Origin: Jejuia sp047345485
Lineage (GTDB): Bacteria > Bacteroidota > Bacteroidia > Flavobacteriales > Flavobacteriaceae
DNA: 64,000 bases
Reading direction: 5' to 3'
Assembly (NCBI RefSeq): GCF_047345485.1
Contig: NZ_JBLFEN010000002.1
Location: forward strand, 310,001-374,000
Both the position numbers and the translations under genes were made by a program. This document shows, one piece after another, positions 43,152-50,943 of this stretch. Under the pieces are notes generated by a model. The model did not search any database and was not told the origin of the DNA. It saw nothing but the letters and a program-made list of their open reading frames with translations. Every line of letters begins with the position of its first letter. Within the stretch, counting starts at the first letter, position 1.

Positions 43152-44708
43152 ATGGTAAAAGAAATACAACTTCGTATTACACTTAAGGAGGAAGAGCTTG
43201 ATGATATTTTAGTCTTAAAATCTGCAATAAAACTAGATATAAATAAAGCAACCATTATAGGAGTAAAAGTATTACGAAAGTCTATTGACGCCAGAAAACC
43301 CAAAATAATTTTCAATTATAAAGTTGCGGTTTACATAAAACAAGCCTTACCAAAAACGTCCGGATATCAGTTTGATTATAAAGATGTTTCAGAAGCAAAA
43401 CCCATCCATATTATTGGTTTCGGACCAGCTGGAATGTATGCTGCACTTCGTTGTATAGAGTTAGGTTTTAAACCCATTGTGCTAGAGCGTGGTAAAAATG
43501 TAAAAGAGAGGCGTCGTGATTTAAAAGCCATAAACCAAAACCATATTGTAAACGAGGATTCCAATTATTGTTTTGGAGAAGGTGGAGCTGGCACATACAG
43601 TGATGGTAAATTATACACAAGAAGCTTAAAACGTGGTGATGTTCGTAAAATTTTTGAAAACCTAGTATATCATGGTGCTACAGATCAGATTTTAATTGAT
43701 GCCCACCCGCATATTGGCACTAACAAACTCCCAAAAGTAGTACAAAATATTCGAGAAACTATTTTGGAATTTGGAGGTGAAATTCATTTTGAAACTAGAG
43801 TTACAGATTTCATTATAAGAGATGAAAAAATTAAAGCTATCCAGCTAAATAATGATAATGAAATCTTTGTTAAAAAAGTTATTCTAGCAACAGGGCATTC
43901 AGCCAGAGACATCTATTCTCTTCTTTATAAAAAAAATATAGCTTTAGAAGCAAAATCGTTTGCTATGGGTGTTCGTGTAGAGCATCCGCAGCATATTATT
44001 GATAGTATTCAATATCATTGCTCAGGCAATCGACACCAGCTACTTCCTGCGGCATCTTATGGTTTGGTGCAACAGGTTAAAAACAGAGGCGTTTACTCTT
44101 TTTGTATGTGTCCTGGCGGTTTTATTGTTCCTGCAGCCACTGCAAATGGAGAAGTCGTAGTTAACGGGATGTCTCCTTCTAAACGCAATAATTTATATGC
44201 CAATTCTGGTATTGTAGTTGAAATTGATGTGAACACAGATATACCCAAATACGAGAAATTTGGCGCATTAAAGGGGTTAGAATATCAGAAAAATTTAGAA
44301 CGATTAGCTTTCACATCTGGAGGAAGAAGTCAAGTAGCACCAGCACAAAGATTAACAGATTTTGTTGAAGGTAAATTATCGCCAACCCTAAATACCACAT
44401 CTTATCAACCTGGATTAAAATCTGCACCTCTACACTCACTATTACCAAAATTTATTGGTGGTAGGCTCCGAAAAGGTTTTGAGTCTTTTGGTACAAAAAT
44501 GAAAGGCTATTACACCAAAGAAGCTAATATTGTTGGTGTAGAATCCAGAACCTCATCGCCAGTTAGTATACCTAGAAATAATCAATTACAACACACTCAA
44601 ATATCAAATTTATATCCCTGCGGCGAAGGCGGTGGTTATGCAGGAGGTATTGTGTCGGCCGCTATGGACGGGGAACGTTGTGCTGAGGCGGCAACTGGGA
44701 ATTTGTAA
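43152..44708 (+). CDS. COG2509-type FAD-dependent dehydrogenase
   Basis: A 518-residue flavoprotein. The first about 80 residues form a small alpha/beta domain (KEIQLRITLKEEELDDI), followed by the FAD motif HIIGFGPAGMYAALRCIELG, EDSNYCFGEGGAGTYSDGKLYTR and the C-terminal PCGEGGGYAGGIVSAAMDG. This arrangement and length match the uncharacterised COG2509 family of NAD(FAD)-utilising dehydrogenases. No signal peptide. It stands alone between the esterase and fabD. The reaction is unknown. Confidence 0.88.
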   Translation: MVKEIQLRITLKEEELDDILVLKSAIKLDINKATIIGVKVLRKSIDARKPKIIFNYKVAVYIKQALPKTSGYQFDYKDVSEAKPIHIIGFGPAGMYAALRCIELGFKPIVLERGKNVKERRRDLKAINQNHIVNEDSNYCFGEGGAGTYSDGKLYTRSLKRGDVRKIFENLVYHGATDQILIDAHPHIGTNKLPKVVQNIRETILEFGGEIHFETRVTDFIIRDEKIKAIQLNNDNEIFVKKVILATGHSARDIYSLLYKKNIALEAKSFAMGVRVEHPQHIIDSIQYHCSGNRHQLLPAASYGLVQQVKNRGVYSFCMCPGGFIVPAATANGEVVVNGMSPSKRNNLYANSGIVVEIDVNTDIPKYEKFGALKGLEYQKNLERLAFTSGGRSQVAPAQRLTDFVEGKLSPTLNTTSYQPGLKSAPLHSLLPKFIGGRLRKGFESFGTKMKGYYTKEANIVGVESRTSSPVSIPRNNQLQHTQISNLYPCGEGGGYAGGIVSAAMDGERCAEAATGNL

Positions 44709-44821
44709 TTTTTTCTATTTTCGCATATACTTGCTTATGGTATCAAAATCAGTTTATCACAATGGTTAGGCTTTAAGCTGCAAGCCTCAGTCCTACTCCT
44801 TAACTTTAAAAAACAAGCAGG

Positions 44822-44850
44822 TTGCTTCCAAAAATTTATTCCTATTTTTG
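44822..44850 (+). promoter_or_regulatory. Promoter of fabD-lspA
   Basis: TTG at 44822-44824 and TATTTTTG at 44843-44850 are 18 bases apart, close to the Bacteroidota consensus spacing. The start codon of fabD is 22 bases further on. Confidence 0.65.
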
Positions 44851-44872
44851 CAGCACTAAAATTTAATCTAAA

Positions 44873-45766
44873 ATGAAAGCATACATATTTCCAGGTCAAG
44901 GTGCTCAATTCTCAGGAATGGGTTTAGACCTTTACGAAGCATCGCCTTTAGCGCAAGAGCTATTTGAGCAAGCCAATGAAATCCTCGAATTTTCTATTAC
45001 TAATACTATGTTTGAAGGTACTGCCGAAGATTTAAAGGAAACTAAAGTAACGCAACCAGCTATATTTTTGCATTCTGTTATTTTAGCTAAAACCTTAGGC
45101 GATAGTTTTAAGCCAGATATGGTTGCAGGCCACTCTCTTGGAGAATTTTCTGCATTAGTAGCAAATGGCGCTCTAAGTTTTGAAGATGGTTTAAAGTTAG
45201 TATCTCAACGTGCCATCGCCATGCAAAAAGCTTGTGAATTACAGCCTAGTACTATGGCAGCTGTTTTAGGTTTAGAAGATAATATTGTTGAAAAAATATG
45301 TACAACAACCGAAGGTATTGTAGTTGCAGCTAATTATAATTGCCCTGGACAATTAGTAATTTCTGGTGAGATAGAAGCAATAAATAAGGCATGTGAAACT
45401 TTAAAAGCTGAAGGTGCACGTAGAGCTTTAGTATTACCTGTTGGTGGTGCATTCCACTCGCCATTGATGGAGCCTGCTCGCGAAGAATTGGCTGCTGCTA
45501 TCGAAAGCACAACGTTTACGAAACCTAACTGTTCAATTTATCAAAACGTAACGGCAAATGCTGTAAATAATGAGACTGAAATTAAAAAGAATTTAATATC
45601 TCAATTAACCGCTCCTGTGCGCTGGACACAATCTGTACAACAAATGCTTACTGATGGTGCTACCCTATTTACTGAAGTGGGACCTGGCAAAGTATTGCAA
45701 GGTTTAGTAAAGAAAATTAATAGAGATGCCAAAACTGAATCTGCAACTTTTGAAGCTAACGTATAA
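44873..45766 (+). CDS. fabD: Malonyl-CoA:ACP transacylase
   Basis: A 297-residue acyltransferase of fatty acid synthesis. The oxyanion-hole motif FPGQGAQFSGMG is at the N-terminus, the nucleophile Ser in VAGHSLGEFSALVA (about residue 91), a substrate-binding Arg in VSQRAIAMQKAC and the catalytic His in PVGGAFHSPLMEPA. The length is normal. It is followed without any gap by lspA (TAA then ATG). Confidence 0.96.
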   Translation: MKAYIFPGQGAQFSGMGLDLYEASPLAQELFEQANEILEFSITNTMFEGTAEDLKETKVTQPAIFLHSVILAKTLGDSFKPDMVAGHSLGEFSALVANGALSFEDGLKLVSQRAIAMQKACELQPSTMAAVLGLEDNIVEKICTTTEGIVVAANYNCPGQLVISGEIEAINKACETLKAEGARRALVLPVGGAFHSPLMEPAREELAAAIESTTFTKPNCSIYQNVTANAVNNETEIKKNLISQLTAPVRWTQSVQQMLTDGATLFTEVGPGKVLQGLVKKINRDAKTESATFEANV

Positions 45767-46258
45767 ATGAAAATTACTCGAAGAACCGTTTTTATTTTTA
45801 TTACTATTATTTTAACTATTGCTGCTGACCAGATTTCGAAAGTATTGGTAAGACTGTATGTTGAAAAAGGCTCATCATCACCAATTATTGGCGATTTTTT
45901 TCAATTGATGAATGTTGAAAACGAAGGTGCTTTTTTAGGTATGGGTAGCGAGCTTAATGATACTCTAAAACTTATATTATTACTTATACTTCCAGTAGTA
46001 GTTTTGGGGTTTGTATTGCGCCATGTGATCAAAGATAAAAGTTTAGACAACTGGTCGTTATTTGCATTTGCAAGTATCATTGGTGGAGGTATTGCTAATG
46101 TTTATGATCGTTTTGCTTATGGCAGCGTAACTGACTTTTTATACATACGTATAACCGATGTATTAAGAACAGGTATATTTAATTTAGCAGATTTATCTGT
46201 AACTACTGGAATGATTATTTTAGTAGCTATGATCTTTAAAAACAAGAAGAAAGCTTAA
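45767..46258 (+). CDS. lspA: Lipoprotein signal peptidase II
   Basis: A 163-residue inner-membrane aspartyl protease that cleaves lipoprotein precursors. It has four hydrophobic segments. Catalytic Asp residues lie in GGGIANVYDRFAYGSVTDFL and FNLADLSVTTG, and the N-terminal motif is AADQISKVLV. It is directly downstream of fabD in one transcript and ends at a strong hairpin shared with the convergent galE. Confidence 0.96.
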   Translation: MKITRRTVFIFITIILTIAADQISKVLVRLYVEKGSSSPIIGDFFQLMNVENEGAFLGMGSELNDTLKLILLLILPVVVLGFVLRHVIKDKSLDNWSLFAFASIIGGGIANVYDRFAYGSVTDFLYIRITDVLRTGIFNLADLSVTTGMIILVAMIFKNKKKA

Positions 46259-46281
46259 TAATTCTGCTTACATCACTAACA

Positions 46282-46312
46282 AAAAAGGTGCTGAAAAAAT
46301 CAGCACCTTTTT
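46282..46312. terminator. Bidirectional terminator between lspA and galE
   Basis: A 13-bp stem AAAAAGGTGCTGA/TCAGCACCTTTTT with a 5-base loop. Both strands end in T-runs. Confidence 0.9.
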
Positions 46313-46335
46313 AGTTATAAATAAATTTAAAATTT

Positions 46336-47355
46336 TTAACCTCTCACTTTCTGCTCCCATTCCCATGCAGAACGCATTGCTTCATCAAGCGATAACTCTG
46401 TTTTCCAACCAAGATCATCATTGGCTTTGTTTGTATCTGCATAAGCAGAAATAATATCGCCTTCTCTTCTCCCTACAATTTTATAGTTTAATTTTTTTCC
46501 AGAAACCTTCTCAAAAGATTTCACTACTTCTAGTACAGAACTTCCTTTGCCTGTACCTAAGTTAAATGTTTCATAGTTTGACTTATTTTTTCCTTGTAAT
46601 AATCTGCCTAAAGCAATAACATGTGCTTTTGCCAAATCTACCACATGTATGTAATCGCGAATGCAAGTTCCATCAGGTGTAGGATAATCATCTCCAAAAA
46701 TAGATAACTCATCACGCAATCCTATAGCAGTTTGAGTGATAAATGGAACTAAGTTTTGAGGAACACCTATTGGCAACTCACCAATTTTAACAGATTTATG
46801 CGCCCCAATAGGGTTAAAATAGCGTAATGCAATAGCTTTTAAGTTTGGGGCAATTTTACAAGTATCTTTAATAATTTCTTCTCCTATTTGTTTGGTATTA
46901 CCATAAGGAGACTCAGCTGCTTTAACTGGTGCATTTTCTGTAATTGGTAATTCATCTGCTTGTCCATAAACTGTACAAGATGAACTAAAAATAAATGCTG
47001 CTGATGGTAATTTTTTTAATTCTTTTAGAACATAAACTAAAGTTGATATATTATTTTCATAATACAATAATGGCTCTTTTACACTCTCTCCAACTGCTTT
47101 ACTTGCTGCAAAATGTATAACACCTTTTATATCGCTGTGTCTTACAAAAAAATTCTCTACATCTAACTTTTCTTTTAAATCTATCTGTTCAAACAAAGGC
47201 CTTATTCCTGTAATAGCTTCAATACCTTCTAAAACTTCAGCAGAAGAATTTGATAAATCATCAATAATAACAACTTCATATCCTTCATTTTGTAACTCAA
47301 CTACTGTGTGAGACCCAATGAAACCTAAGCCTCCTGTAACTAATACTTTATCCAT
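46336..47355 (-). CDS. galE: UDP-glucose 4-epimerase
   Basis: A 339-residue short-chain dehydrogenase-type epimerase. NAD motif VTGGLGFIGSHTVVELQ is at the N-terminus, the catalytic Ser/Tyr/Lys in IFSSSCTVYG and SPYGNTKQIGEE, and RYFNPIGAHKS is typical of GalE. It makes UDP-galactose for surface polysaccharide or Leloir metabolism. Its start overlaps the end of the upstream aminotransferase gene by 8 bases, so the two are coupled. Confidence 0.94.
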   Translation of the reverse strand: MDKVLVTGGLGFIGSHTVVELQNEGYEVVIIDDLSNSSAEVLEGIEAITGIRPLFEQIDLKEKLDVENFFVRHSDIKGVIHFAASKAVGESVKEPLLYYENNISTLVYVLKELKKLPSAAFIFSSSCTVYGQADELPITENAPVKAAESPYGNTKQIGEEIIKDTCKIAPNLKAIALRYFNPIGAHKSVKIGELPIGVPQNLVPFITQTAIGLRDELSIFGDDYPTPDGTCIRDYIHVVDLAKAHVIALGRLLQGKNKSNYETFNLGTGKGSSVLEVVKSFEKVSGKKLNYKIVGRREGDIISAYADTNKANDDLGWKTELSLDEAMRSAWEWEQKVRG

Positions 47356-48505
47356 TTATAAATTTTATAATTGTTGATGTAATACATTCTATTTGTTCGT
47401 CTTCTAATTCTGTATGCATAGGTAATGAAATAACGTCTTTCACCAATTGATTTGTTACTTTAAAATCAGTTTCATTATACCTTTCATCCAAATAAGCTTT
47501 TTGTTTATGAAGCGGTATGGGATAGTAAACACCACATGGAATGCCATTTTCATTTAAATGTTTTACCAATGCGTCTCTATTCGCATCTTTAATTCTAAGT
47601 GTATATTGATGAAATACATGGCAGTCGCATGTGTCACAAATAGTATCTCCACATCCGTTAGTTAACTTTGGTGTAATAATATTTTTAAAATTTTTAAATG
47701 CTTCATTATACTTTCGCGCAGCACTTTGACGTGATGTATTATAAGCATCTAATTTAGGTAATTTAGCATCTAAAACAGCAGCTTGTATACTATCCAACCT
47801 AGAATTTACACCCACTACATCGTGATGATAGCGCTTGTACATACCATGATTAACTATACCTCTAATAGTATGTGCTAGATCGTCATTATTAGTAAAAATT
47901 GCGCCTCCGTCTCCGTAAGCTCCTAAATTTTTAGATGGAAAAAATGAGGTTGCACCAACATCACCAATGGTTCCTGCTTTAGCTTTTGTACCATCGCCAA
48001 ATTTGTAGTTTGCGCCAATAGCTTGCGCATTATCTTCTATCACAAATAGATTATGTTGTTTAGCTATCTTAAGTATAGCCTCCATATTGGCACATTGACC
48101 AAACAAATGTACAGGAACAATAGCTTTAGTTTTTGGTGTAATAGCTTTTTTTACCGCTTCTACATCTATATTAAAATCATCTTCATTAACATCTACTAAA
48201 ACTGGTGTTAAATTTAAAAGCGCAATAACCTCTACAGTTGCAGCAAATGTAAAATCTGCAGTAATAACCTCATCACCTGGCTTTAACCCTAATCCCATCA
48301 TGGCTATTTGTAAGGCATCTGTACCATTTGCGCAGGGAATAACATGCTTTACTCCTAAATAATCCTCTAAATTCTTTTGAAATTCATGAACCTTCGGTCC
48401 ATTTATAAATGCAGTATTTTCTATTACGTTTTCAATTGAAGCGTTTACCACTTCTTTTATCTCACTGTATTGACCTTTTAAGTCAACCATTTGAATTTTC
48501 TTCAT
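47348..48505 (-). CDS. DegT/DnrJ/EryC1/StrS sugar aminotransferase
   Basis: A 385-residue PLP-dependent sugar aminotransferase. GTDALQIAMMGLGLKPGDEV, PVHLFGQCANM, VIEDNAQAIGANY and the PLP lysine in SFFPSKNLGAYGDGGAI are in the usual order. It probably aminates a keto-sugar nucleotide for O-antigen or glycan synthesis. Unusually, a Cys-rich loop, CGDTICDTCDC, precedes the conserved CHVFHQYTLRI segment (about residue 297). It is the first gene of a two-gene unit with galE. Confidence 0.92.
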   Translation of the reverse strand: MKKIQMVDLKGQYSEIKEVVNASIENVIENTAFINGPKVHEFQKNLEDYLGVKHVIPCANGTDALQIAMMGLGLKPGDEVITADFTFAATVEVIALLNLTPVLVDVNEDDFNIDVEAVKKAITPKTKAIVPVHLFGQCANMEAILKIAKQHNLFVIEDNAQAIGANYKFGDGTKAKAGTIGDVGATSFFPSKNLGAYGDGGAIFTNNDDLAHTIRGIVNHGMYKRYHHDVVGVNSRLDSIQAAVLDAKLPKLDAYNTSRQSAARKYNEAFKNFKNIITPKLTNGCGDTICDTCDCHVFHQYTLRIKDANRDALVKHLNENGIPCGVYYPIPLHKQKAYLDERYNETDFKVTNQLVKDVISLPMHTELEDEQIECITSTIIKFING

Positions 48506-48659
48506 GTTTAAAATTTGAAAGTCAGTTTATTAAGAGTGAATAATACCCTATTTTATTCGTGATTAAATTAAGACCTCCACTTACAAAACTACAAAAATCA
48601 TTAAAGCTATCCTTAGAATTCTTTTAAAGAAATGTATTTTAGCATTAAAGATTTTACCC

Positions 48660-49895
48660 TTGCAGGCATTATACAATATAGGCATTAGATTTACTGGTTT
48701 TATTTTAAAAATCATTGCGTTATTTAATACAAAAATTAAATTTGGGGTTGAAGGACGTAAAAAAAGTTTTATAATTTTAGAAAAAAATTTAAAACCTAAA
48801 GACCAAACGTTATGGTTTCACTGTGCATCCCTTGGTGAATATGAACAAGGTTTACCAGTTTTCGAGAAATTGAGAGCGCATTACAATACACATAAAATAG
48901 TGTTGACTTTTTTTTCTCCTTCTGGGTTTCAAATACGCAAAAATTCTCCAATTGCTGATGTTGTTGTTTACCTCCCGCTAGATACCAAAAAGAATGCAGT
49001 TAAATTTATAAAACTTGTGAACCCAGAACTCTCTGTTTTTGTAAAGTATGATATTTGGCCTAATTATCTAAATACGCTTAAAACTAACAAACTAAAATCT
49101 ATTTTAATCTCTGCTGCTTTTAGACAAAATCAAATATACTTCAAAACGTATGGCAGCATTTTCAAGAATGCACTATTTACTTTTGCACATATTTTTACTC
49201 AAAATAAAAAATCTAAAGATCTTTTAGAATCTATAGGGTATAAAAATACTACAATATCAGGAGACACAAGATTTGATCGTGTGAGTAATCAACTTAAGAC
49301 TAACAATACCCTAGATTTTATTGAACGCTTTAAAGGAGATAATCTATGTGTAGTAGTAGGCAGCTCATGGCCAGAAGATGAATCGCTATTTATTAATTTT
49401 ATTAATAAACTAGATATTACTAATGTAAAATTCATCGTAGCACCTCATAATATAAAACCTACTCAAATTAAAAGTTTTGTTTCAAAAATAAATACTTCAG
49501 CCATTCTATATTCTGAAAGACAAAATAAGAAAATTAAAGATTATAATGTTTTAGTCATTGATAGCATCGGGCTTTTATCAAAAATCTATAATTATGCAGA
49601 TGTTGCATATGTGGGTGGTGCTATGGGACATACGGGGTTACATAATACTTTAGAACCAGCAGTTTTTGGAGTGCCTATAATTATTGGGCCTTACCACAAA
49701 AAATTTCCAGAAGCACAAGCATTAATTAATAATGGAGGAATGTTTTCGATACAAAATCAAAAACAATTTAATGATATACTTATAAAAGTACTAGAAAATA
49801 GTGACTTTCGCTTTGATTCTGGGTCTAAAAACTTAGAGTTTGTAAAGAAACATAGTGGTGCCGTCATCCAAATACTAGATTACCTACGTATATAA
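48660..49895 (+). CDS. waaA: 3-deoxy-D-manno-octulosonic acid (Kdo) transferase
   Basis: A 411-residue GT30 glycosyltransferase that adds Kdo to lipid A. The N-terminal membrane anchor is around GFILKIIALFNT, and the catalytic Glu lies in WFHCASLGEYEQGLPVFEKL. The C-terminal half has VVGSSWPEDE, FIVAPHNI and the donor-binding AYVGGAMGHTGLHNTLEPAVFGVPIIIGP. No ATG lies in frame before the anchor, so translation probably starts at the TTG at 48660. It is divergent from the aminotransferase gene. Confidence 0.93.
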   Translation: MQALYNIGIRFTGFILKIIALFNTKIKFGVEGRKKSFIILEKNLKPKDQTLWFHCASLGEYEQGLPVFEKLRAHYNTHKIVLTFFSPSGFQIRKNSPIADVVVYLPLDTKKNAVKFIKLVNPELSVFVKYDIWPNYLNTLKTNKLKSILISAAFRQNQIYFKTYGSIFKNALFTFAHIFTQNKKSKDLLESIGYKNTTISGDTRFDRVSNQLKTNNTLDFIERFKGDNLCVVVGSSWPEDESLFINFINKLDITNVKFIVAPHNIKPTQIKSFVSKINTSAILYSERQNKKIKDYNVLVIDSIGLLSKIYNYADVAYVGGAMGHTGLHNTLEPAVFGVPIIIGPYHKKFPEAQALINNGGMFSIQNQKQFNDILIKVLENSDFRFDSGSKNLEFVKKHSGAVIQILDYLRI

Positions 49896-49985
49896 AATGT
49901 TTTTAAGAAAAAACAAAAACTTGTGCAGATACAATTTATAAGATTATATTGCACTTCTAAATAATTAACACTAAAAACAACAACA

Positions 49986-50420
49986 ATGAAAAAATTAATT
50001 TTAAGTTCAGCTTTATTATTAGCCTTAAGTGTATCTTTTACATCATGTAGAGATGCAAAAAAAGCAGGCTCTTCAATTGAGGATGCTGTTGAAAATGCTG
50101 CTGAAGCAACTAAAGATGCTGCGAATGATGCAGTTGATGCGGCTGGAAATGCTGCCGAAAAAGCAGGTGACGCTGTAGATAATGCTGTTGACGCTGCCGG
50201 TAATGCAGTAGATAACGCAGCTAAAAAAGCAGGAGATGCTGTAGATGGTGCTGTTAATGCTGCTGGTGAAGCTGTAAATAGCGCTGGTGAGGCTGTAGAT
50301 GGTGCCGCTAAAAAAGCAGGCGAAACAGTTGACAAAGCTGTGGATGCAACAAAAAAAGCAGCTAATGATGCTGCAGAAGCTGCAAAAGCACAAGCAAACA
50401 AATTAAAAGGTGCACACTAA
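49986..50420 (+). CDS. Ala-rich lipoprotein with 11-residue repeats (LEA/apolipoprotein-like)
   Basis: A 144-residue lipoprotein. The signal ends SVSFTSCRD. From about residue 40 on it is built of 11-residue repeats such as AAEKAGDAVDN, AVDAAGNAVDN and AAKKAGDAVDG, rich in Ala, Asp and Lys, with one shortened unit (AGEAVDG). Such repeats form amphipathic helices as in LEA group 3 and YtxH-like proteins. It may lie on membranes or protect against stress. It is followed by a strong terminator. Repeat DNA leaves long open frames on the other strand that are not genes. Confidence 0.88.
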   Translation: MKKLILSSALLLALSVSFTSCRDAKKAGSSIEDAVENAAEATKDAANDAVDAAGNAAEKAGDAVDNAVDAAGNAVDNAAKKAGDAVDGAVNAAGEAVNSAGEAVDGAAKKAGETVDKAVDATKKAANDAAEAAKAQANKLKGAH

Positions 50421-50444
50421 TTAAAGTCCACTTTTTTATAATTT

Positions 50445-50473
50445 AAAACCACCTTAACTAAGGTGGTTTTTTT
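50445..50473 (+). terminator. Terminator of the 11-mer repeat lipoprotein
   Basis: An 11-bp stem AAAACCACCTT/AAGGTGGTTTT with loop AACT, followed by TTT. Confidence 0.9.
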
Positions 50474-50626
50474 GTGCTTAAAACTTAGCATTTACTTTTT
50501 CTAAAAAATATTCAATAAATTAGAGTTTTCTCATACCCAAAAAAAATATACAGTTACAGTAATAGTTCTAACATATTTAAATAAAGACAACATTACTACG
50601 AGAACGAACAAACTTTTTAAAAACAA

Positions 50627-50657
50627 AAAAGCCGAAATTTTCATTTCGGCTTTAAAT
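50627..50657 (-). terminator. Terminator of the tRNA unit
   Basis: An 11-bp stem AAAGCCGAAAT/ATTTCGGCTTT. On the minus strand it is followed by TTTGTTTTT, just downstream of tRNA-Leu. Confidence 0.88.
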
Positions 50658-50660
50658 TTG

Positions 50661-50744
50661 TACTGAAGACGGGACTTGAACCCGTACGGACTAATGTCCA
50701 TTGGATTTTAAGTCCAACGTGTCTACCAATTCCACCACTTCAGC
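50661..50744 (-). tRNA. tRNA-Leu (anticodon TAA)
   Basis: An 84-nt minus-strand tRNA with a long variable arm. The acceptor stem GCTGAAG pairs with CTTCAGT, followed by discriminator A. The anticodon stem TTGGA/TCCAA encloses CTTAAAA, so the anticodon is TAA. The T arm has GGGTTCAAGTCCC. CCA is not encoded. It is downstream of tRNA-Gly. Confidence 0.95.
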
Positions 50745-50776
50745 AACTTAATTGGTATATTTTAAGAAAGTTTCAG

Positions 50777-50848
50777 AGCGAAAGACGGGATTTGAACCCG
50801 CGACCCCCACCTTGGCAAGGTGATGCTCTACCCCTGAGCTACTTTCGC
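50777..50848 (-). tRNA. tRNA-Gly (anticodon GCC)
   Basis: A 72-nt minus-strand tRNA. The acceptor stem GCGAAAG pairs with CTTTCGC. The D arm has AGCTCAGGGGTAGAGC. The anticodon loop TTGCCAA gives anticodon GCC. The T arm is CGGGTTCAAATCCCG. CCA is not encoded. It lies 32 bases upstream of tRNA-Leu in the same unit. Confidence 0.96.
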
Positions 50849-50943
50849 AGTTTTAATGAACGTACAACCTTTCGATTGCGGATGCAAATTTAAAATATTT
50901 CTAGGAATTGCAAAGCCTTTTCTTAAAATAAATAAAAATAATT

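Noticed and set aside
44709..44821. Hairpin AGGCTT/AAGCCT after the COG2509 gene as a terminator
   Set aside because: The stem is only six base pairs and no T-run follows, so it was not listed as a terminator.
49880..50401. Long open frames on the minus strand opposite the 11-mer repeat lipoprotein
   Set aside because: They arise from the repeated GC-containing Ala codons and read as low-complexity Ala/Ser/Phe or Cys/Ser text with no family likeness; the plus-strand gene has a proper lipoprotein signal.
49986..50420. CRISPR-like direct repeats
   Set aside because: The repeat period is 33 bases in frame within a coding sequence with no unique spacers; it encodes 11-residue protein repeats.
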